Assembly: GCF_945881795.1 (NCBI RefSeq)
Contig: NZ_CAMCVG010000006.1
Span: forward strand, 1 to 51,647
Reading direction: 5' to 3'
Source of the DNA: Rhodoferax sp. OV413
Lineage (GTDB): Bacteria > Pseudomonadota > Gammaproteobacteria > Burkholderiales > Burkholderiaceae_C
Length of the DNA stretch: 51,647 nucleotides
Notes under the pieces: generated by a model
Seen by the model: the letters and a program-made list of their open reading frames with translations, nothing else
Told to the model about the DNA's origin: nothing
Databases searched by the model: none
Part shown: positions 1 to 8,800 of the stretch, in pieces
How positions within the stretch are numbered: position 1 is the stretch's first letter
How the letters are laid out: each line of letters opens with the position of its first letter
Made by a program: the position numbers and the translations under genes

Positions 1-2406
1 GTCGGCCATGCGGAGAGCGTGTCGCTGGCCCGCGTGCTGGAGTTGGCGGCTTTGGGCCTGCAGGCGCAGGCCGGCTGCCCGGTGACCTTCAGCTGCACCA
101 CTCCCACGGTCGACGCCAACACCTACCAGGTGGTCGTGGAGTACAGCGAGGAAGAGGTGGGAATGCTCGCCATGGAGCTGGCCGAAAAGTTGTGCAACGC
201 CGCGCTGCATGACACGCCCTTTGACCTGCCAGCGGCCCTGGAGGCTCTGCGCGATCTGGACGAAGATGTTCGCCTCGGCCCCAGCACCGGCTCCATTGTG
301 GATGCCGCGGTTGCCCGGGGCATTCCCTACAGTCGCATGACCGAAGGCAGCATGGTGCGCCTGGGCTGGGGCAGCAAGCAACGCCGCATTCAGGCCGCAG
401 AGATGGACGTGACCAGCGCCATCGCAGAGGCCATCGCCCAAGACAAAGAACTCACCAAGAAGCTGCTGGCGGCGGCTGGCGTGCCGGTGCCGGGCGGCCG
501 CTCGGTGGCAGACGCGGACGACGCCTGGGCCGCGGCGCAGGAAATCGGGCTGCCTGTGGTGGTCAAGCCCAATGACGGCAACCAGGGCAAGGGCGTAACC
601 GTCAACATCACCAGCAAAGAGCAGCTGCTCAAGGCGTTTGCAGTAGCCAAGGAGTTCCGCGACGATATTCTGGTCGAGAGGTTTATGCCAGGTAACGATT
701 TCCGCCTCCTGGTGGTGGGTGACCGGCTGGTGGCGGCGGCGCGGCGCGATCCGCCGAAAGTGGTGGGCGACGGCAAACACACCATCGCCGAGCTGGTGGC
801 GCAGGTCAATGCCGACCCCCGCCGCGGCTCCGGCCACTCCACCTCACTGACCAAAATCCGGTTCGACGAAATCGCCAAGGCCACGCTCGCCACGCAAGGT
901 TTCAACTCGGATTCGGTGCCCGCCAAGGGCCAGCGGGTCAACTTGCGCAACAACGCCAACCTCTCCACCGGCGGCTCTGCCACCGATGTGACTGACGATG
1001 TTCACCCCGAGGTCGCTGCCCGCGCCATTGCCGCGGCGCACATGGTGGGGCTCGATATCTGCGGTGTCGATGTAGTGTGCGACAGCATCCTGCGATCGCT
1101 CGAAGAACAAGGTGGCGGCATTGTCGAGGTGAACGCCGCCCCCGGCCTGCGCATGCACCTCTCGCCCTCCTTCGGCAAAGGCCGCGCGGTGGGCGAGGCC
1201 ATCATCGGCAGCATGTTCAAGAAGGGACAGGACGGCCGCATTCCTATCGTGGCGGTGACCGGCACCAACGGCAAAACCACCACCGTGCGGCTGATTTCGC
1301 ACGTGCTCGCCCACAGCGGTTTGCGGGTCGGCATGACCAACACCGACGGCGTTTACGTGAACGGCGACTGCATCGACACCGGCGACTGCAGCGGCCCCAA
1401 GAGCGCCAAGAGCGTGTTGCTGCACCCCGATGTAGACGCTGCGGTGCTGGAGACCGCACGCGGCGGCATCTTGCGCGAGGGGCTGGCGTTCGACAAGTGC
1501 GATGTGGCGGTAGTGACCAATGTGGGCAGCGGCGACCACCTGGGTCTGAACTACATCACCACCGTCGACGAACTGGCAGTGCTCAAGCGGGTGATTGTGC
1601 AAAACGTAGCCGCCACCGGCGCCGCCGTGCTCAACGCGGCCGACCCCATCGTGGCCCGCATGGCGGCCAAGTGCAAGGGGCAGGTCATCTTTTTTGCCGA
1701 GGACAAGAACAACCCCGTGATGGCCACGCACCGCGCGCAGGGCCATGCCGTGGTTTATGTGCAGGGCAAGCAGCTGGTAGCACGCAAGGGCAGCCAGACC
1801 GAGTCGATTGCGCTGTCCGAGGTGCCGATCACCATGGGCGGCACGATTGGCTTTCAGGTGGAAAACGTGATGGCCAGCGTGGCCGCCGCCTGGTCGTTGG
1901 GGCTGGGATGGGACGCCATCCGCCAGGGCCTGGCCACTTTTTCGAACGACAACCACAATGCAGCCGGCCGCTTCAATTTATTCCACTACCGCGGCGCCAC
2001 CGTGATTGCCGACTACGGCCACAACCCAGACGCGATGCAGGCGCTGGTGCAGGCGGTACAGGCCATGCCGGCCAGCCGCCGCTCGGTGGTCATCAGCGGC
2101 GCCGGCGACCGGCGCGACCAGGACATCCGCCAGCAGACCCAGATTTTGGGTGATGCGTTTGATGAGGTGGTGATGTTTGAAGACCAGTGCCAGCGCGGCC
2201 GCAAAGATGGCGAGGTGCTGACACTGCTGCGCGAGGGGCTGGCGCAGGCTAAGCGCACCACGCAACAAACTGAAGTCTTCGGCGAGTTTCTGGCCATCGA
2301 CACCGCGCTAGACAAGCTGCAAGCCGGCGAACTGTGTCTGGTGCTGGTCGATCAGGTGGAAGAGGCCATTGCCCACATTGCTGCCAAGGTGGCGGCTGTG
2401 GGATAG
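1..2406 (+). CDS. cphA: Cyanophycin synthetase, 3' part (5' end outside window)
   Basis: Polymerises aspartate and arginine into the storage polymer cyanophycin (multi-L-arginyl-poly-L-aspartate) in the cytoplasm, using ATP. The frame is open from base 1, so the gene begins upstream; 801 residues are visible and, against a usual length of roughly 850-870, some 50-70 N-terminal residues are missing. Visible order: part of the N-terminal domain, an ATP-grasp domain (about residues 135-400, with VVVKPNDGNQGKG and IVEVNAAPGLRMH), then a Mur-ligase-like domain whose P-loop GTNGKTT is at about residues 421-427. The intact P-loop and ATP-grasp motifs suggest an active enzyme. I cannot tell from this part whether it is the CphA1 or the CphA2 type; many Comamonadaceae carry both side by side. 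It converges on gpsA, with 27 bases between the stop codons. Confidence 0.93.
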   Translation, partial: VGHAESVSLARVLELAALGLQAQAGCPVTFSCTTPTVDANTYQVVVEYSEEEVGMLAMELAEKLCNAALHDTPFDLPAALEALRDLDEDVRLGPSTGSIVDAAVARGIPYSRMTEGSMVRLGWGSKQRRIQAAEMDVTSAIAEAIAQDKELTKKLLAAAGVPVPGGRSVADADDAWAAAQEIGLPVVVKPNDGNQGKGVTVNITSKEQLLKAFAVAKEFRDDILVERFMPGNDFRLLVVGDRLVAAARRDPPKVVGDGKHTIAELVAQVNADPRRGSGHSTSLTKIRFDEIAKATLATQGFNSDSVPAKGQRVNLRNNANLSTGGSATDVTDDVHPEVAARAIAAAHMVGLDICGVDVVCDSILRSLEEQGGGIVEVNAAPGLRMHLSPSFGKGRAVGEAIIGSMFKKGQDGRIPIVAVTGTNGKTTTVRLISHVLAHSGLRVGMTNTDGVYVNGDCIDTGDCSGPKSAKSVLLHPDVDAAVLETARGGILREGLAFDKCDVAVVTNVGSGDHLGLNYITTVDELAVLKRVIVQNVAATGAAVLNAADPIVARMAAKCKGQVIFFAEDKNNPVMATHRAQGHAVVYVQGKQLVARKGSQTESIALSEVPITMGGTIGFQVENVMASVAAAWSLGLGWDAIRQGLATFSNDNHNAAGRFNLFHYRGATVIADYGHNPDAMQALVQAVQAMPASRRSVVISGAGDRRDQDIRQQTQILGDAFDEVVMFEDQCQRGRKDGEVLTLLREGLAQAKRTTQQTEVFGEFLAIDTALDKLQAGELCLVLVDQVEEAIAHIAAKVAAVG

Positions 2407-2433
2407 CGGGGCCGGCCACGGCTGGAGGGACCG

Positions 2434-3453
2434 CTAATGAACCTCGTTAGCGGGCCCACGGCCCATCAGCGCCATGACGGCCTGCGCCGCCTGCAGCCGA
2501 CCGTCGAGCAAGTCCACCACGCCCTGGGTGATCGGCATGTCAATGCCCAGGCTGCTGGCGCGCTGCCAGACGGTGCGCGCGCTGTAAACACCTTCGGCCA
2601 CATGGCCCAGCTCGGCGACCGCCTGATCCAGCGTCTTCCCCTGGGCCAGCGCGAGACCGACCTTGCGGTTGCGTGAGAGGTCGCCGGTGGCGGTCAGCAC
2701 CAAATCGCCCAGACCGCTCAGGCCCATGAAGGTCTCGGGCCGCGCGCCCAGGGCCAGCCCGAGTCGGCTGATTTCGGCCAGTCCGCGGGTGATGAGCGCT
2801 GCCCGCGCATTAAGCCCCAGCGCCAGCCCGTCGCACAGGCCGGTGGCAATCGCCAGCACGTTTTTCACCGCACCGCCGACTTCCACGCCCACCACATCGT
2901 CGTTGGCATAAACCCGCAGCTCGGCGCTGTGAAAAGCGTCCACCAGCGCACGGCGCACGCCTTCATGGGCACTGGCAGCCACCAAGGCGGTGGGCTGTCC
3001 GGCAGCTACTTCCTGCGCAAAACTGGGGCCGCTCAGCACTCCGGCGTGCAAGCCAGGCGCTACCAAGGATTGCACCTCATGGCCCAGAAGGCCGTGACTG
3101 CCGCCCACCGGAGCCTCAAACCCTTTACAAAGCCAGGCCACCGGACAACTCAATGCCGAGACGCGCTGCAACATCTCCCGCAGGGCGGCCATGGGCGTCG
3201 CGATGATGACCAAGTCCGGCGGTGAGCCGCACGGGGTCAGCAACACCTCGAGTGGCTCGGCGCTGAGAGTCAAAGTAGGCGGGAACACGCGACCCGGCAA
3301 ATAGCGCCGGTTAGAGCGCTCGCCCTGCATGGCACGGACGGCCTCCGCATCACGCGACCATAGCGTCACCGCATGCTGCCGGCGGGCATTGCGGGCCGCG
3401 CTGATGGCCAAGGCCGTGCCCCAGGCTCCGGCGCCCAATACTATGATTTTCAT
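2434..3453 (-). CDS. gpsA: Glycerol-3-phosphate dehydrogenase [NAD(P)+]
   Basis: Makes sn-glycerol 3-phosphate from dihydroxyacetone phosphate for phospholipid synthesis (cytoplasm). The 339 residues are a normal length. The N-terminal Rossmann motif GAGAWG is at residues 7-12, the SGPSFAQE motif at 141-148, and the catalytic lysine of [11 protein letters not shown] at about 197. Start at MKIIVLG, the usual N-terminus of the family. It lies 54 bases downstream of secB on the same strand, as in many proteobacteria, so secB-gpsA is probably one transcript. The start codon is embedded in a copy of the 42-bp dispersed repeat described below, so the ribosome-binding region is made of repeat sequence. 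A small perfect stem (CAGGGG/CCCCTG, 3481-3499) lies between secB and gpsA but has no U-tract after it. Confidence 0.97.
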   Translation of the reverse strand: MKIIVLGAGAWGTALAISAARNARRQHAVTLWSRDAEAVRAMQGERSNRRYLPGRVFPPTLTLSAEPLEVLLTPCGSPPDLVIIATPMAALREMLQRVSALSCPVAWLCKGFEAPVGGSHGLLGHEVQSLVAPGLHAGVLSGPSFAQEVAAGQPTALVAASAHEGVRRALVDAFHSAELRVYANDDVVGVEVGGAVKNVLAIATGLCDGLALGLNARAALITRGLAEISRLGLALGARPETFMGLSGLGDLVLTATGDLSRNRKVGLALAQGKTLDQAVAELGHVAEGVYSARTVWQRASSLGIDMPITQGVVDLLDGRLQAAQAVMALMGRGPANEVH

Positions 3454-3481
3454 AGCTGCTCGCGCATGTTCTACGGGGGCC
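3440..3481 (-). repeat. 42-bp dispersed repeat, copy 1 (gpsA start region)
   Basis: Read on the minus strand: left block with CCCCCGTAG, central ATGCGCGAGCA, then the 17-bp end GCTATGAAAATCATAGT. The ATG of gpsA is the second codon of that end segment. It aligns without gaps to nine other copies in the window. Confidence 0.8.
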
Positions 3482-3507
3482 AGGGGCCAAAAACCCCTGA
3501 AATCCGG

Positions 3508-3954
3508 TTACTGGGGCAGGCTTGCGGAAGTGGTGTTGGCCTGCTGCTGCTCGTACATGGCCTGGAAGTTGATTTCAGACAGATGCACGGGTGGGAAGCC
3601 GGAGCGCTGAATCACATCGGCCACGTTGCCACGCAGGTAGGGATAGACGATTTGCGGGCATGCAATGCCCATGATCTGGCCGAGTTGCTCCTCGGGCAGG
3701 TTGCGGATTTCGAAAATGCCGGCCTGCTTGGCCTCCACCAGAAAAACGGTTTTGTCCTTGATCTTGGCCTGCACGGTCGCAGTGACGCACACCTCGAACA
3801 CGCCGTCCGCCACGGGAGCTGCTTCCACACCCAGCTGAATATCAACCGTGGGCTGCTCTTGCTCGAGCAGGATCGCAGGGGAATTGGGTTGCTCCAGCGA
3901 AGCCTCTTTGAGGTAGACGCGCTGAATCTGGAAAACGGGTTCTTGGTCGGACAT
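3508..3954 (-). CDS. secB: Protein-export chaperone SecB
   Basis: Cytosolic tetrameric chaperone that holds preproteins unfolded and delivers them to SecA. At 148 residues it has the normal length. The N-terminal strand ([18 protein letters not shown]), the central [11 protein letters not shown] strand, the AKQAGIFEI segment and the C-terminal [25 protein letters not shown] block are all characteristic of SecB. It follows grxC on the same strand, but a rho-independent terminator lies between them (3972-4007), so it probably has its own promoter or depends on read-through. gpsA follows. Confidence 0.97.
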   Translation of the reverse strand: MSDQEPVFQIQRVYLKEASLEQPNSPAILLEQEQPTVDIQLGVEAAPVADGVFEVCVTATVQAKIKDKTVFLVEAKQAGIFEIRNLPEEQLGQIMGIACPQIVYPYLRGNVADVIQRSGFPPVHLSEINFQAMYEQQQANTTSASLPQ

Positions 3955-3971
3955 GGTCAGGTCTCTTTGGG

Positions 3972-4007
3972 ATAAACAAAAGCCCGCCGCAACGAGGCCG
4001 ACGGGCT
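3972..4007 (-). terminator. Rho-independent terminator after grxC
   Basis: On the minus strand AGCCCG (4007-4002) pairs with CGGGCT (3986-3981), extended by a G-T and a C-G pair, and is followed by TTTTGTTT. It sits just upstream of the secB start codon and separates grxC from secB. Confidence 0.75.
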
Positions 4008-4035
4008 GGGGGAATTGACACTGGTTGGAATTATG

Positions 4036-4299
4036 TCAGGCAGCTGCACCCAACAACGGCAGCAAGCCGCCACGGCTGTCGAGCGCCATCAAATCGTCGC
4101 AACCGCCCACATGGGTCTCGCCGATGAAGATTTGCGGAACGGTGCGTTGGCCGGTGAGCTCCATCATCTTGACGCGGTCGTCAGGGCTCAGATCGACGCG
4201 GATTTCTTCAATCGACTCCACGCCTTTTGACTTGAGAATCCGCTTGGCCTGCACGCAGTAGGGGCAGACAGCGGTGGTGTACATCTTGACGGTTTGCAT
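4036..4299 (-). CDS. grxC: Glutaredoxin 3 (dithiol glutaredoxin)
   Basis: Small glutathione-dependent thiol-disulfide oxidoreductase of 87 residues. The redox motif CPYC is at residues 12-15, followed by the cis-proline motif TVPQIF and the GG-D glutathione-binding motif (HVGGCDDL), all typical of GrxC. It lies between a rhodanese-like gene (31 bases upstream) and secB, an order found in many betaproteobacteria. A second, monothiol glutaredoxin (grxD) is at 33.8 kb. Confidence 0.95.
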   Translation of the reverse strand: MQTVKMYTTAVCPYCVQAKRILKSKGVESIEEIRVDLSPDDRVKMMELTGQRTVPQIFIGETHVGGCDDLMALDSRGGLLPLLGAAA

Positions 4300-4330
4300 A
4301 CAGATTTTCCTTGGTATCGCGAAGCCTGAA

Positions 4331-4738
4331 TCATGCCTTCTCCACCGGGAGGTTAGCGGCTTTCCATGCTTTGAGCCCGCCCTGCAGCGATTGGGCCTGC
4401 TCGTAGCCCAGCTTTTTCGCCAGGCCCACCGCCTGTGCCGAGCGGGCCCCGGCTTGGCAGACCAGCACCAGGGGCAGTGTCTTGTTCTTCACCATGCCGG
4501 CCAACTTGGCTTCCAGGTCGGCCAGCGGCAGATTCTTGGATCCGACAATATGGCCGCCGGCAAATTCGGCCGCGTCCGACACGTCCACCACCGTAGCCCG
4601 CTCACGGTTGATCAACTGAATGACACCGGAAGGCTCCAAGCCCACCGCAGTCGCACCCTGCAGGACCGGCCACAGCAACAGGCCGCCGGAGGATAGTGCG
4701 ATGGAAATCAGCATCCAGTTATCGATAAAAAATTTCAC
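4331..4738 (-). CDS. Membrane-anchored rhodanese-domain protein (YibN-like)
   Basis: 135 residues: a hydrophobic N-terminal segment (about 8-26) that should act as a membrane anchor, then one rhodanese domain. The active-site loop CQAGAR starts with Cys94, so a persulfide-carrying sulfurtransferase is possible. The family resembles E. coli YibN; the physiological sulfur acceptor is unknown. It is probably the first gene of the rhodanese-grxC unit, divergent from gpmA across a 103-base gap that must hold promoters for both directions. Confidence 0.9.
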   Translation of the reverse strand: MKFFIDNWMLISIALSSGGLLLWPVLQGATAVGLEPSGVIQLINRERATVVDVSDAAEFAGGHIVGSKNLPLADLEAKLAGMVKNKTLPLVLVCQAGARSAQAVGLAKKLGYEQAQSLQGGLKAWKAANLPVEKA

Positions 4739-4841
4739 TTTGTTCCTTGTTGGTTACGTCACGCGGGAGCCGCATTTTAGAATGCGCCGTCTTGACCGAC
4801 GCTGCCTGCTGTCGGTTTTCGCAACGATAGAACCCCTCACC

Positions 4842-5585
4842 ATGTACAAACTTGTTCTCGTTCGCCACGGCGAATCCACCTGGAATCTCGAAAACCGCTT
4901 TACCGGATGGACCGATGTGGACCTGACCCCCACCGGCATCGAACAGGCCAAGAACGCAGGGCGCCAACTCAAGGCCGAAGGTTATGAATTCGACGTCGCC
5001 TACACCAGCGTACTCAAGCGCGCCATCCGCACCCTGTGGCATACCCTGGACGAGATGGACCGAACCTGGCTGCCCGTGGTGCACAGCTGGCGCCTGAACG
5101 AGCGCCATTACGGCGCCCTGCAGGGGCTCAATAAAGCCGACATGGCCAAGAAGTTTGGCGACGATCAAGTACTTGTCTGGCGCCGCAGCTATGACACCCC
5201 TCCGCCCGCACTCGAAGCCGGCGACCCGCGCAGTGAGCGCGCTGACGTGCGCTACGCCAAGCTGCCCCCGGAGCAAGTGCCCCTGACCGAATGCCTGAAA
5301 GACACGGTCGCGCGCGTGCTGCCCTTCTGGAACGAATCGATGGCGCCCGCCATCAAGGCCGGCAAGCGCATCGTGGTCGCCGCACACGGCAACTCGATCC
5401 GCGCACTGATCAAGTACCTCGACAACATTTCTGACGAAGACATCGTGGGCGTGAACATCCCCAACGGCATTCCGCTGGTGTACGAGCTCGATGCCGACCT
5501 GAAGCCGATACGCCACTACTACCTGGGCGACGCCGAGGCGGCCGCCAAGGCAGCAGCAGCTGTCGCCTCCCAAGGCAGAGCCTGA
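4842..5585 (+). CDS. gpmA: 2,3-bisphosphoglycerate-dependent phosphoglycerate mutase
   Basis: Interconverts 3- and 2-phosphoglycerate in glycolysis and gluconeogenesis (cytoplasm). 247 residues, as expected for the dPGM type. The phosphohistidine motif RHGES begins at Arg8/His9 and the second catalytic histidine is in AAHGNS at about residue 182. I chose the ATG at 4842 because [12 protein letters not shown] is the conserved N-terminus; the open frame extends further upstream without family similarity. A short stem CCGAC/GTCGG followed by TTTT lies in the leader (about 4797-4820). Confidence 0.97.
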   Translation: MYKLVLVRHGESTWNLENRFTGWTDVDLTPTGIEQAKNAGRQLKAEGYEFDVAYTSVLKRAIRTLWHTLDEMDRTWLPVVHSWRLNERHYGALQGLNKADMAKKFGDDQVLVWRRSYDTPPPALEAGDPRSERADVRYAKLPPEQVPLTECLKDTVARVLPFWNESMAPAIKAGKRIVVAAHGNSIRALIKYLDNISDEDIVGVNIPNGIPLVYELDADLKPIRHYYLGDAEAAAKAAAAVASQGRA

Positions 5586-5700
5586 GCGCAGCCCGCGTCG
5601 GCGGTTGTCTGCTGGAAAATGCGCGCTGTTGCGGGGTATGCGCCGGCTCTGCATTGCGCCGTGGGGCCACGGTGTATATTGGTACGGCACAGGAAATACT

Positions 5701-7137
5701 ATGGGTCACAAACTAAAAATCACCGGCTGGGTTGCATTGGGCGTGGTCGCCGGCGCCCTCACTACCGTCTCTTTACAGACCGTTGCGCGTAGCAGCCTGT
5801 CCCCGCTGCCATTGGAAGAGCTGCAGCAATTGGCCACGGTGTTCGGCATGGTCAAGAGCGACTATGTGGAGCCGGTGGATGAGAAAAAGCTCATCACCGA
5901 CGCCATCACCGGCATGGTCGCCAGCCTGGACCCCCACTCCCAGTACTTTGACAAGAAGTCCTTCAAGGAATTCCGCGAAGGCACCTCCGGCAAGTTTGTC
6001 GGCGTTGGCATCGAAATCACCCAGGAGGACGGCCTGGTCAAAATCGTGTCGCCGATTGAAGGTTCGCCCGCATTCCGCGCCGGCCTCAAGACCAACGACC
6101 TGATCACCAGGATTGACGACACCGCCGTCAAGGGTCTCACACTGAATGAAGCCGTCAAACGCATGCGCGGCGAACCCAACACCAAGGTGCTGCTGACGAT
6201 TTTCCGCAAGGACGAGAACCGCAGCTTCCCGGTGACCATCACGCGCGAAGAAATTAAGCAACAGTCGGTGCGCGGCAAGATGGTGGAGCCGGGCTATGCA
6301 TGGATCCGCGTGAGCCAGTTCCAGGAGAGAAGCTTCGAAGATTTCGCCAAGAAGGTGGAAGAGCTTTACAAGCAGGACCCCAAGATCAAGGGCATGGTGC
6401 TGGACTTGCGCAATGACCCGGGCGGCCTGTTGACATCCGCGGTGGCCATGTCGGCCGCTTTCTTGCCGGAGAACGTGACCGTAGTCTCCACCAAAGGCCA
6501 AACCGCCGACAGCAAACAGGTGCTGCGTGCCACCGCCAGCGACATTCGCGGCCTGCAAGGTGCTGAAGCGCTCAAGACGCTTCCCGCTGCGCTTAAAAAG
6601 GTGCCGCTGGTGGTGCTGGTGAACGAAGGCTCGGCATCGGCCAGCGAAATCGTGGCCGGCGCCCTGCAGGACCACAAACGCGCCACCATTCTGGGTAGCC
6701 AGTCCTTCGGCAAGGGCTCGGTGCAGACCTTCCGCCCCTTGGGGCCCGATACCGGCCTGAAAATCACCACATCGCGCTACTACACGCCAAGCGGTCGATC
6801 CATTCAGGCCAAGGGCATCGTGCCGGATGTGATGGTCGACGAAACCGAAGAGGGCAGCCCGTTTGCCGCCCTGCGCATGCGCGAAGCCGACCTGGAAAAG
6901 CACTTGAGCAGCGGCCAGGGCGAAGACAAGAAAGACACCGCCCGCGAGAAGGCGCGTGATGAAGCCCTCAAACGGCTCGAGGAAGAGTCACGCAAGCCCG
7001 CCGCTGAGCGCAAGGTCCCCGAGTTCGGCTCGGACAAAGACTTCCAGCTCTTGCAGGCCCTCAACCAGCTCAAGGGCAAGCCGGTGCTGGTGAGCAAAAC
7101 GCAAGTCGAACGCAAAGAAGACGTCAAGGACAACTAA
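5701..7137 (+). CDS. ctpA: C-terminal processing protease (S41 family, PDZ domain)
   Basis: Periplasmic serine protease that trims or degrades proteins from their C-termini. The ATG at 5701 gives 478 residues starting MGHKLKITGW, with an uncleaved or signal-like hydrophobic segment at about 8-28. A PDZ domain (about 95-170, GVGIEI...GSPAFRAGLK) is followed by the S41 protease domain with the Ser/Lys dyad: Ser313 in SASASE and Lys338 in FGKGSVQ, 25 residues apart as in the family. The last 80 residues are strongly charged (Lys/Glu/Arg-rich) and probably helical. A -10-like TATATT lies about 25 bases before the start. moeB follows after 8 bases, so the two are co-transcribed. Confidence 0.95.
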   Translation: MGHKLKITGWVALGVVAGALTTVSLQTVARSSLSPLPLEELQQLATVFGMVKSDYVEPVDEKKLITDAITGMVASLDPHSQYFDKKSFKEFREGTSGKFVGVGIEITQEDGLVKIVSPIEGSPAFRAGLKTNDLITRIDDTAVKGLTLNEAVKRMRGEPNTKVLLTIFRKDENRSFPVTITREEIKQQSVRGKMVEPGYAWIRVSQFQERSFEDFAKKVEELYKQDPKIKGMVLDLRNDPGGLLTSAVAMSAAFLPENVTVVSTKGQTADSKQVLRATASDIRGLQGAEALKTLPAALKKVPLVVLVNEGSASASEIVAGALQDHKRATILGSQSFGKGSVQTFRPLGPDTGLKITTSRYYTPSGRSIQAKGIVPDVMVDETEEGSPFAALRMREADLEKHLSSGQGEDKKDTAREKARDEALKRLEEESRKPAAERKVPEFGSDKDFQLLQALNQLKGKPVLVSKTQVERKEDVKDN

Positions 7138-7145
7138 CCTTCCCG

Positions 7146-7907
7146 ATGACCGACGAGGAACTGCTGCGCTACTCGCGCCACATTCTCCTGGATGAAATCG
7201 GCATCGAGGGCCAGCAGCGCATCCGGCAGGCCCATGCGCTCATCGTAGGCGCAGGCGGCCTGGGGGCACCGGCTGCCATGTACCTTGCGGCCGCGGGCAT
7301 CGGTCAGCTCACCCTGATCGATCCGGATGTGGTCGACCTCACCAACCTGCAGCGCCAGATCATCCACTCCACGTCCAGCGTAGGCCAGGCCAAGGTTGCC
7401 TCAGCTGCTACTGCTTTAGGAGCACTCAACCCCCACACCGCGGTGAATGCTGTGCAGGCACTTGCCGACAAGGCCTGGCTGGACAGTGTGCTGGCGGACG
7501 TGGATGTAGTGCTGGACTGCTGCGACAACTTCAGCTCCCGCCAAGCGGTCAATCAGGCCTGCGTGCGGGCTGGTGTACCGCTGGTATCTGGCGCTGCCAT
7601 CCGGTTTGACGGGCAGATCGCTGTGTACGACAGCCGCGTTCCCACGTCTCCCTGCTACGCCTGTGCGTTTCCGCCGGACGACGCGCCGCCTCCCACCGAG
7701 TGCTCCACCATGGGCGTGTTTTCACCGCTGGTGGGCATCATCGGCTCCATGCAGGCGGCCGAAGCGCTCAAGCTGGTGCTGGGACTGCCCGGCACACTGG
7801 CCACACGCATGCTGCTGCTTGACGGGCTGCGCATGGAGTGGACCGACATTCGCCTGCCACGCAATCCAGCATGTACGGTTTGCGGGTCTCGGCAGGCCGC
7901 CAATTAA
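7146..7907 (+). CDS. moeB: MoeB/ThiF-family adenylyltransferase
   Basis: E1-like enzyme that adenylates the C-terminal glycine of a ubiquitin-fold sulfur carrier (MoaD for molybdopterin, or ThiS for thiazole). 253 residues. The nucleotide-binding GAGGLG is at 35-40, DNFSSRQAVN at about 128, and zinc ligands come as two CxxC pairs (Cys170/Cys173 and Cys243/Cys246). MoeB is the more usual label for this position next to ctpA in Burkholderiales, but MoaD or ThiS is not in the window, so the partner cannot be decided here. It ends before an 11-bp perfect inverted repeat that looks like a terminator. Confidence 0.9.
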   Translation: MTDEELLRYSRHILLDEIGIEGQQRIRQAHALIVGAGGLGAPAAMYLAAAGIGQLTLIDPDVVDLTNLQRQIIHSTSSVGQAKVASAATALGALNPHTAVNAVQALADKAWLDSVLADVDVVLDCCDNFSSRQAVNQACVRAGVPLVSGAAIRFDGQIAVYDSRVPTSPCYACAFPPDDAPPPTECSTMGVFSPLVGIIGSMQAAEALKLVLGLPGTLATRMLLLDGLRMEWTDIRLPRNPACTVCGSRQAAN

Positions 7908-7936
7908 GGCCCTCGGGCCTGCCAGTTTGGTGCTTT

Positions 7937-7972
7937 GGAAGCCTGCGTGGCACGCGCGCAGCGCAGGCTTCC
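7937..7972 (+). terminator. Strong hairpin after moeB, probable terminator
   Basis: GGAAGCCTGCG (7937-7947) is exactly complementary to CGCAGGCTTCC (7962-7972), with a 14-base loop. The sequence after it is only moderately T-rich (TGTTAGACTTTCTTTC). It sits between moeB and the GGDEF gene. Confidence 0.6.
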
Positions 7973-8005
7973 TGTTAGACTTTCTTTCATCAAATCTCAC
8001 CTCCC

Positions 8006-8800
8006 GTGGCCCAAACGCTTACTTCCTCCCTTGTTGAGCTACAGCGCCTCCGGCTGGACGATGCAATCGCCTTGCTGGACCACGATGCGGGCGCACCTTT
8101 GCCCGCGCCCGATCTGTCCCCCGCCGCGTATCTGCAAGCCCTGATCGACGGCTTGTGCGAGCTCTCGCTGCGAGACCCCCTGACCGGTCTGGGCAACCGC
8201 CGCCATTTCCGCAGCGTGCTGGAGCGTTCCATCGACATGGTGGCCCGCTCGGGCGAGCCCGCATTGCTGTTGATGGTTGACATCGACAACTTCAAGCGCG
8301 TCAACGACAACTACGGCCACCAGGCCGGCGACCAGGTGCTGCAGGCCATTGCCAGGCTGCTCGCCACCTCCGTGCGTCAGATGGATACCGTCTGCCGCTT
8401 CGGCGGCGAGGAATTTGCCCTCATCCTGCCGAGCTGCCACACCAGCTACGGCACGGCGGTGGCAGAGCGCATCCGCGCGCACATCGAGGCGATGGCAATA
8501 CCCATTGCGCCGGGGCTGACTATCCATGTGTCTGTGAGCATCGGCGGCGCCTTTGCGCCCGAGTGGGTGCGATCGACCACCAGCCTGTGGACCGAACGCG
8601 CCGACATGCAGCTCTACCGCGCCAAGAGCGAGGGCCGCAACTGCGTTTTTCTGGACACGCAACAGGAAATCTATGTCAGCGCCGAAGAAAAAAGCATGCT
8701 CTTCGGCCACCTCGCCCTGGGCGAGCCGGCATGGATTGAGGGTATTTCTAGCGATCCGACCGGCCTCCATGCCGGCGCCGCTGTGCAAAGGTTTATTTGA
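8006..8800 (+). CDS. GGDEF diguanylate cyclase
   Basis: Makes the second messenger c-di-GMP from GTP. 264 residues with a GTG start; the first ~50 residues show no recognised sensor domain, and a full GGDEF domain follows (LRDPLTGLGNRR, then the active-site motif GGEEF at 133-137). An RQMD tetrad at 124-127, exactly five residues before GGEEF, matches the RxxD inhibitory site, so product feedback is expected. There are no clear membrane segments, so it should be cytosolic. Its stop codon overlaps the start of the downstream FlhG-like ATPase (TGATG), implying translational coupling. Confidence 0.93.
   Translation: MAQTLTSSLVELQRLRLDDAIALLDHDAGAPLPAPDLSPAAYLQALIDGLCELSLRDPLTGLGNRRHFRSVLERSIDMVARSGEPALLLMVDIDNFKRVNDNYGHQAGDQVLQAIARLLATSVRQMDTVCRFGGEEFALILPSCHTSYGTAVAERIRAHIEAMAIPIAPGLTIHVSVSIGGAFAPEWVRSTTSLWTERADMQLYRAKSEGRNCVFLDTQQEIYVSAEEKSMLFGHLALGEPAWIEGISSDPTGLHAGAAVQRFI

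Noticed and set aside
844..1956. Long minus-strand frame opposite cphA, and a long plus-strand frame at 1077-2153
   Set aside because: Antisense or shifted frames produced by high GC third-position bias; compositions are unlike real proteins and they lie fully within cphA.
2407..2433. GC-rich stretch between cphA and gpsA as a terminator
   Set aside because: No convincing stem with a T-run; only 27 bases.
3480..3499. Perfect CAGGGG/CCCCTG stem between secB and gpsA as a terminator
   Set aside because: No U-tract after it on the minus strand (loop is T-rich instead) and secB-gpsA is usually co-transcribed.
7396..7422. AGCTGCTACTGCTTTAGGAGC in moeB, somewhat like the repeat end
   Set aside because: No TGCGC block or left block at the expected distances; coding sequence fits the MoeB family without it.
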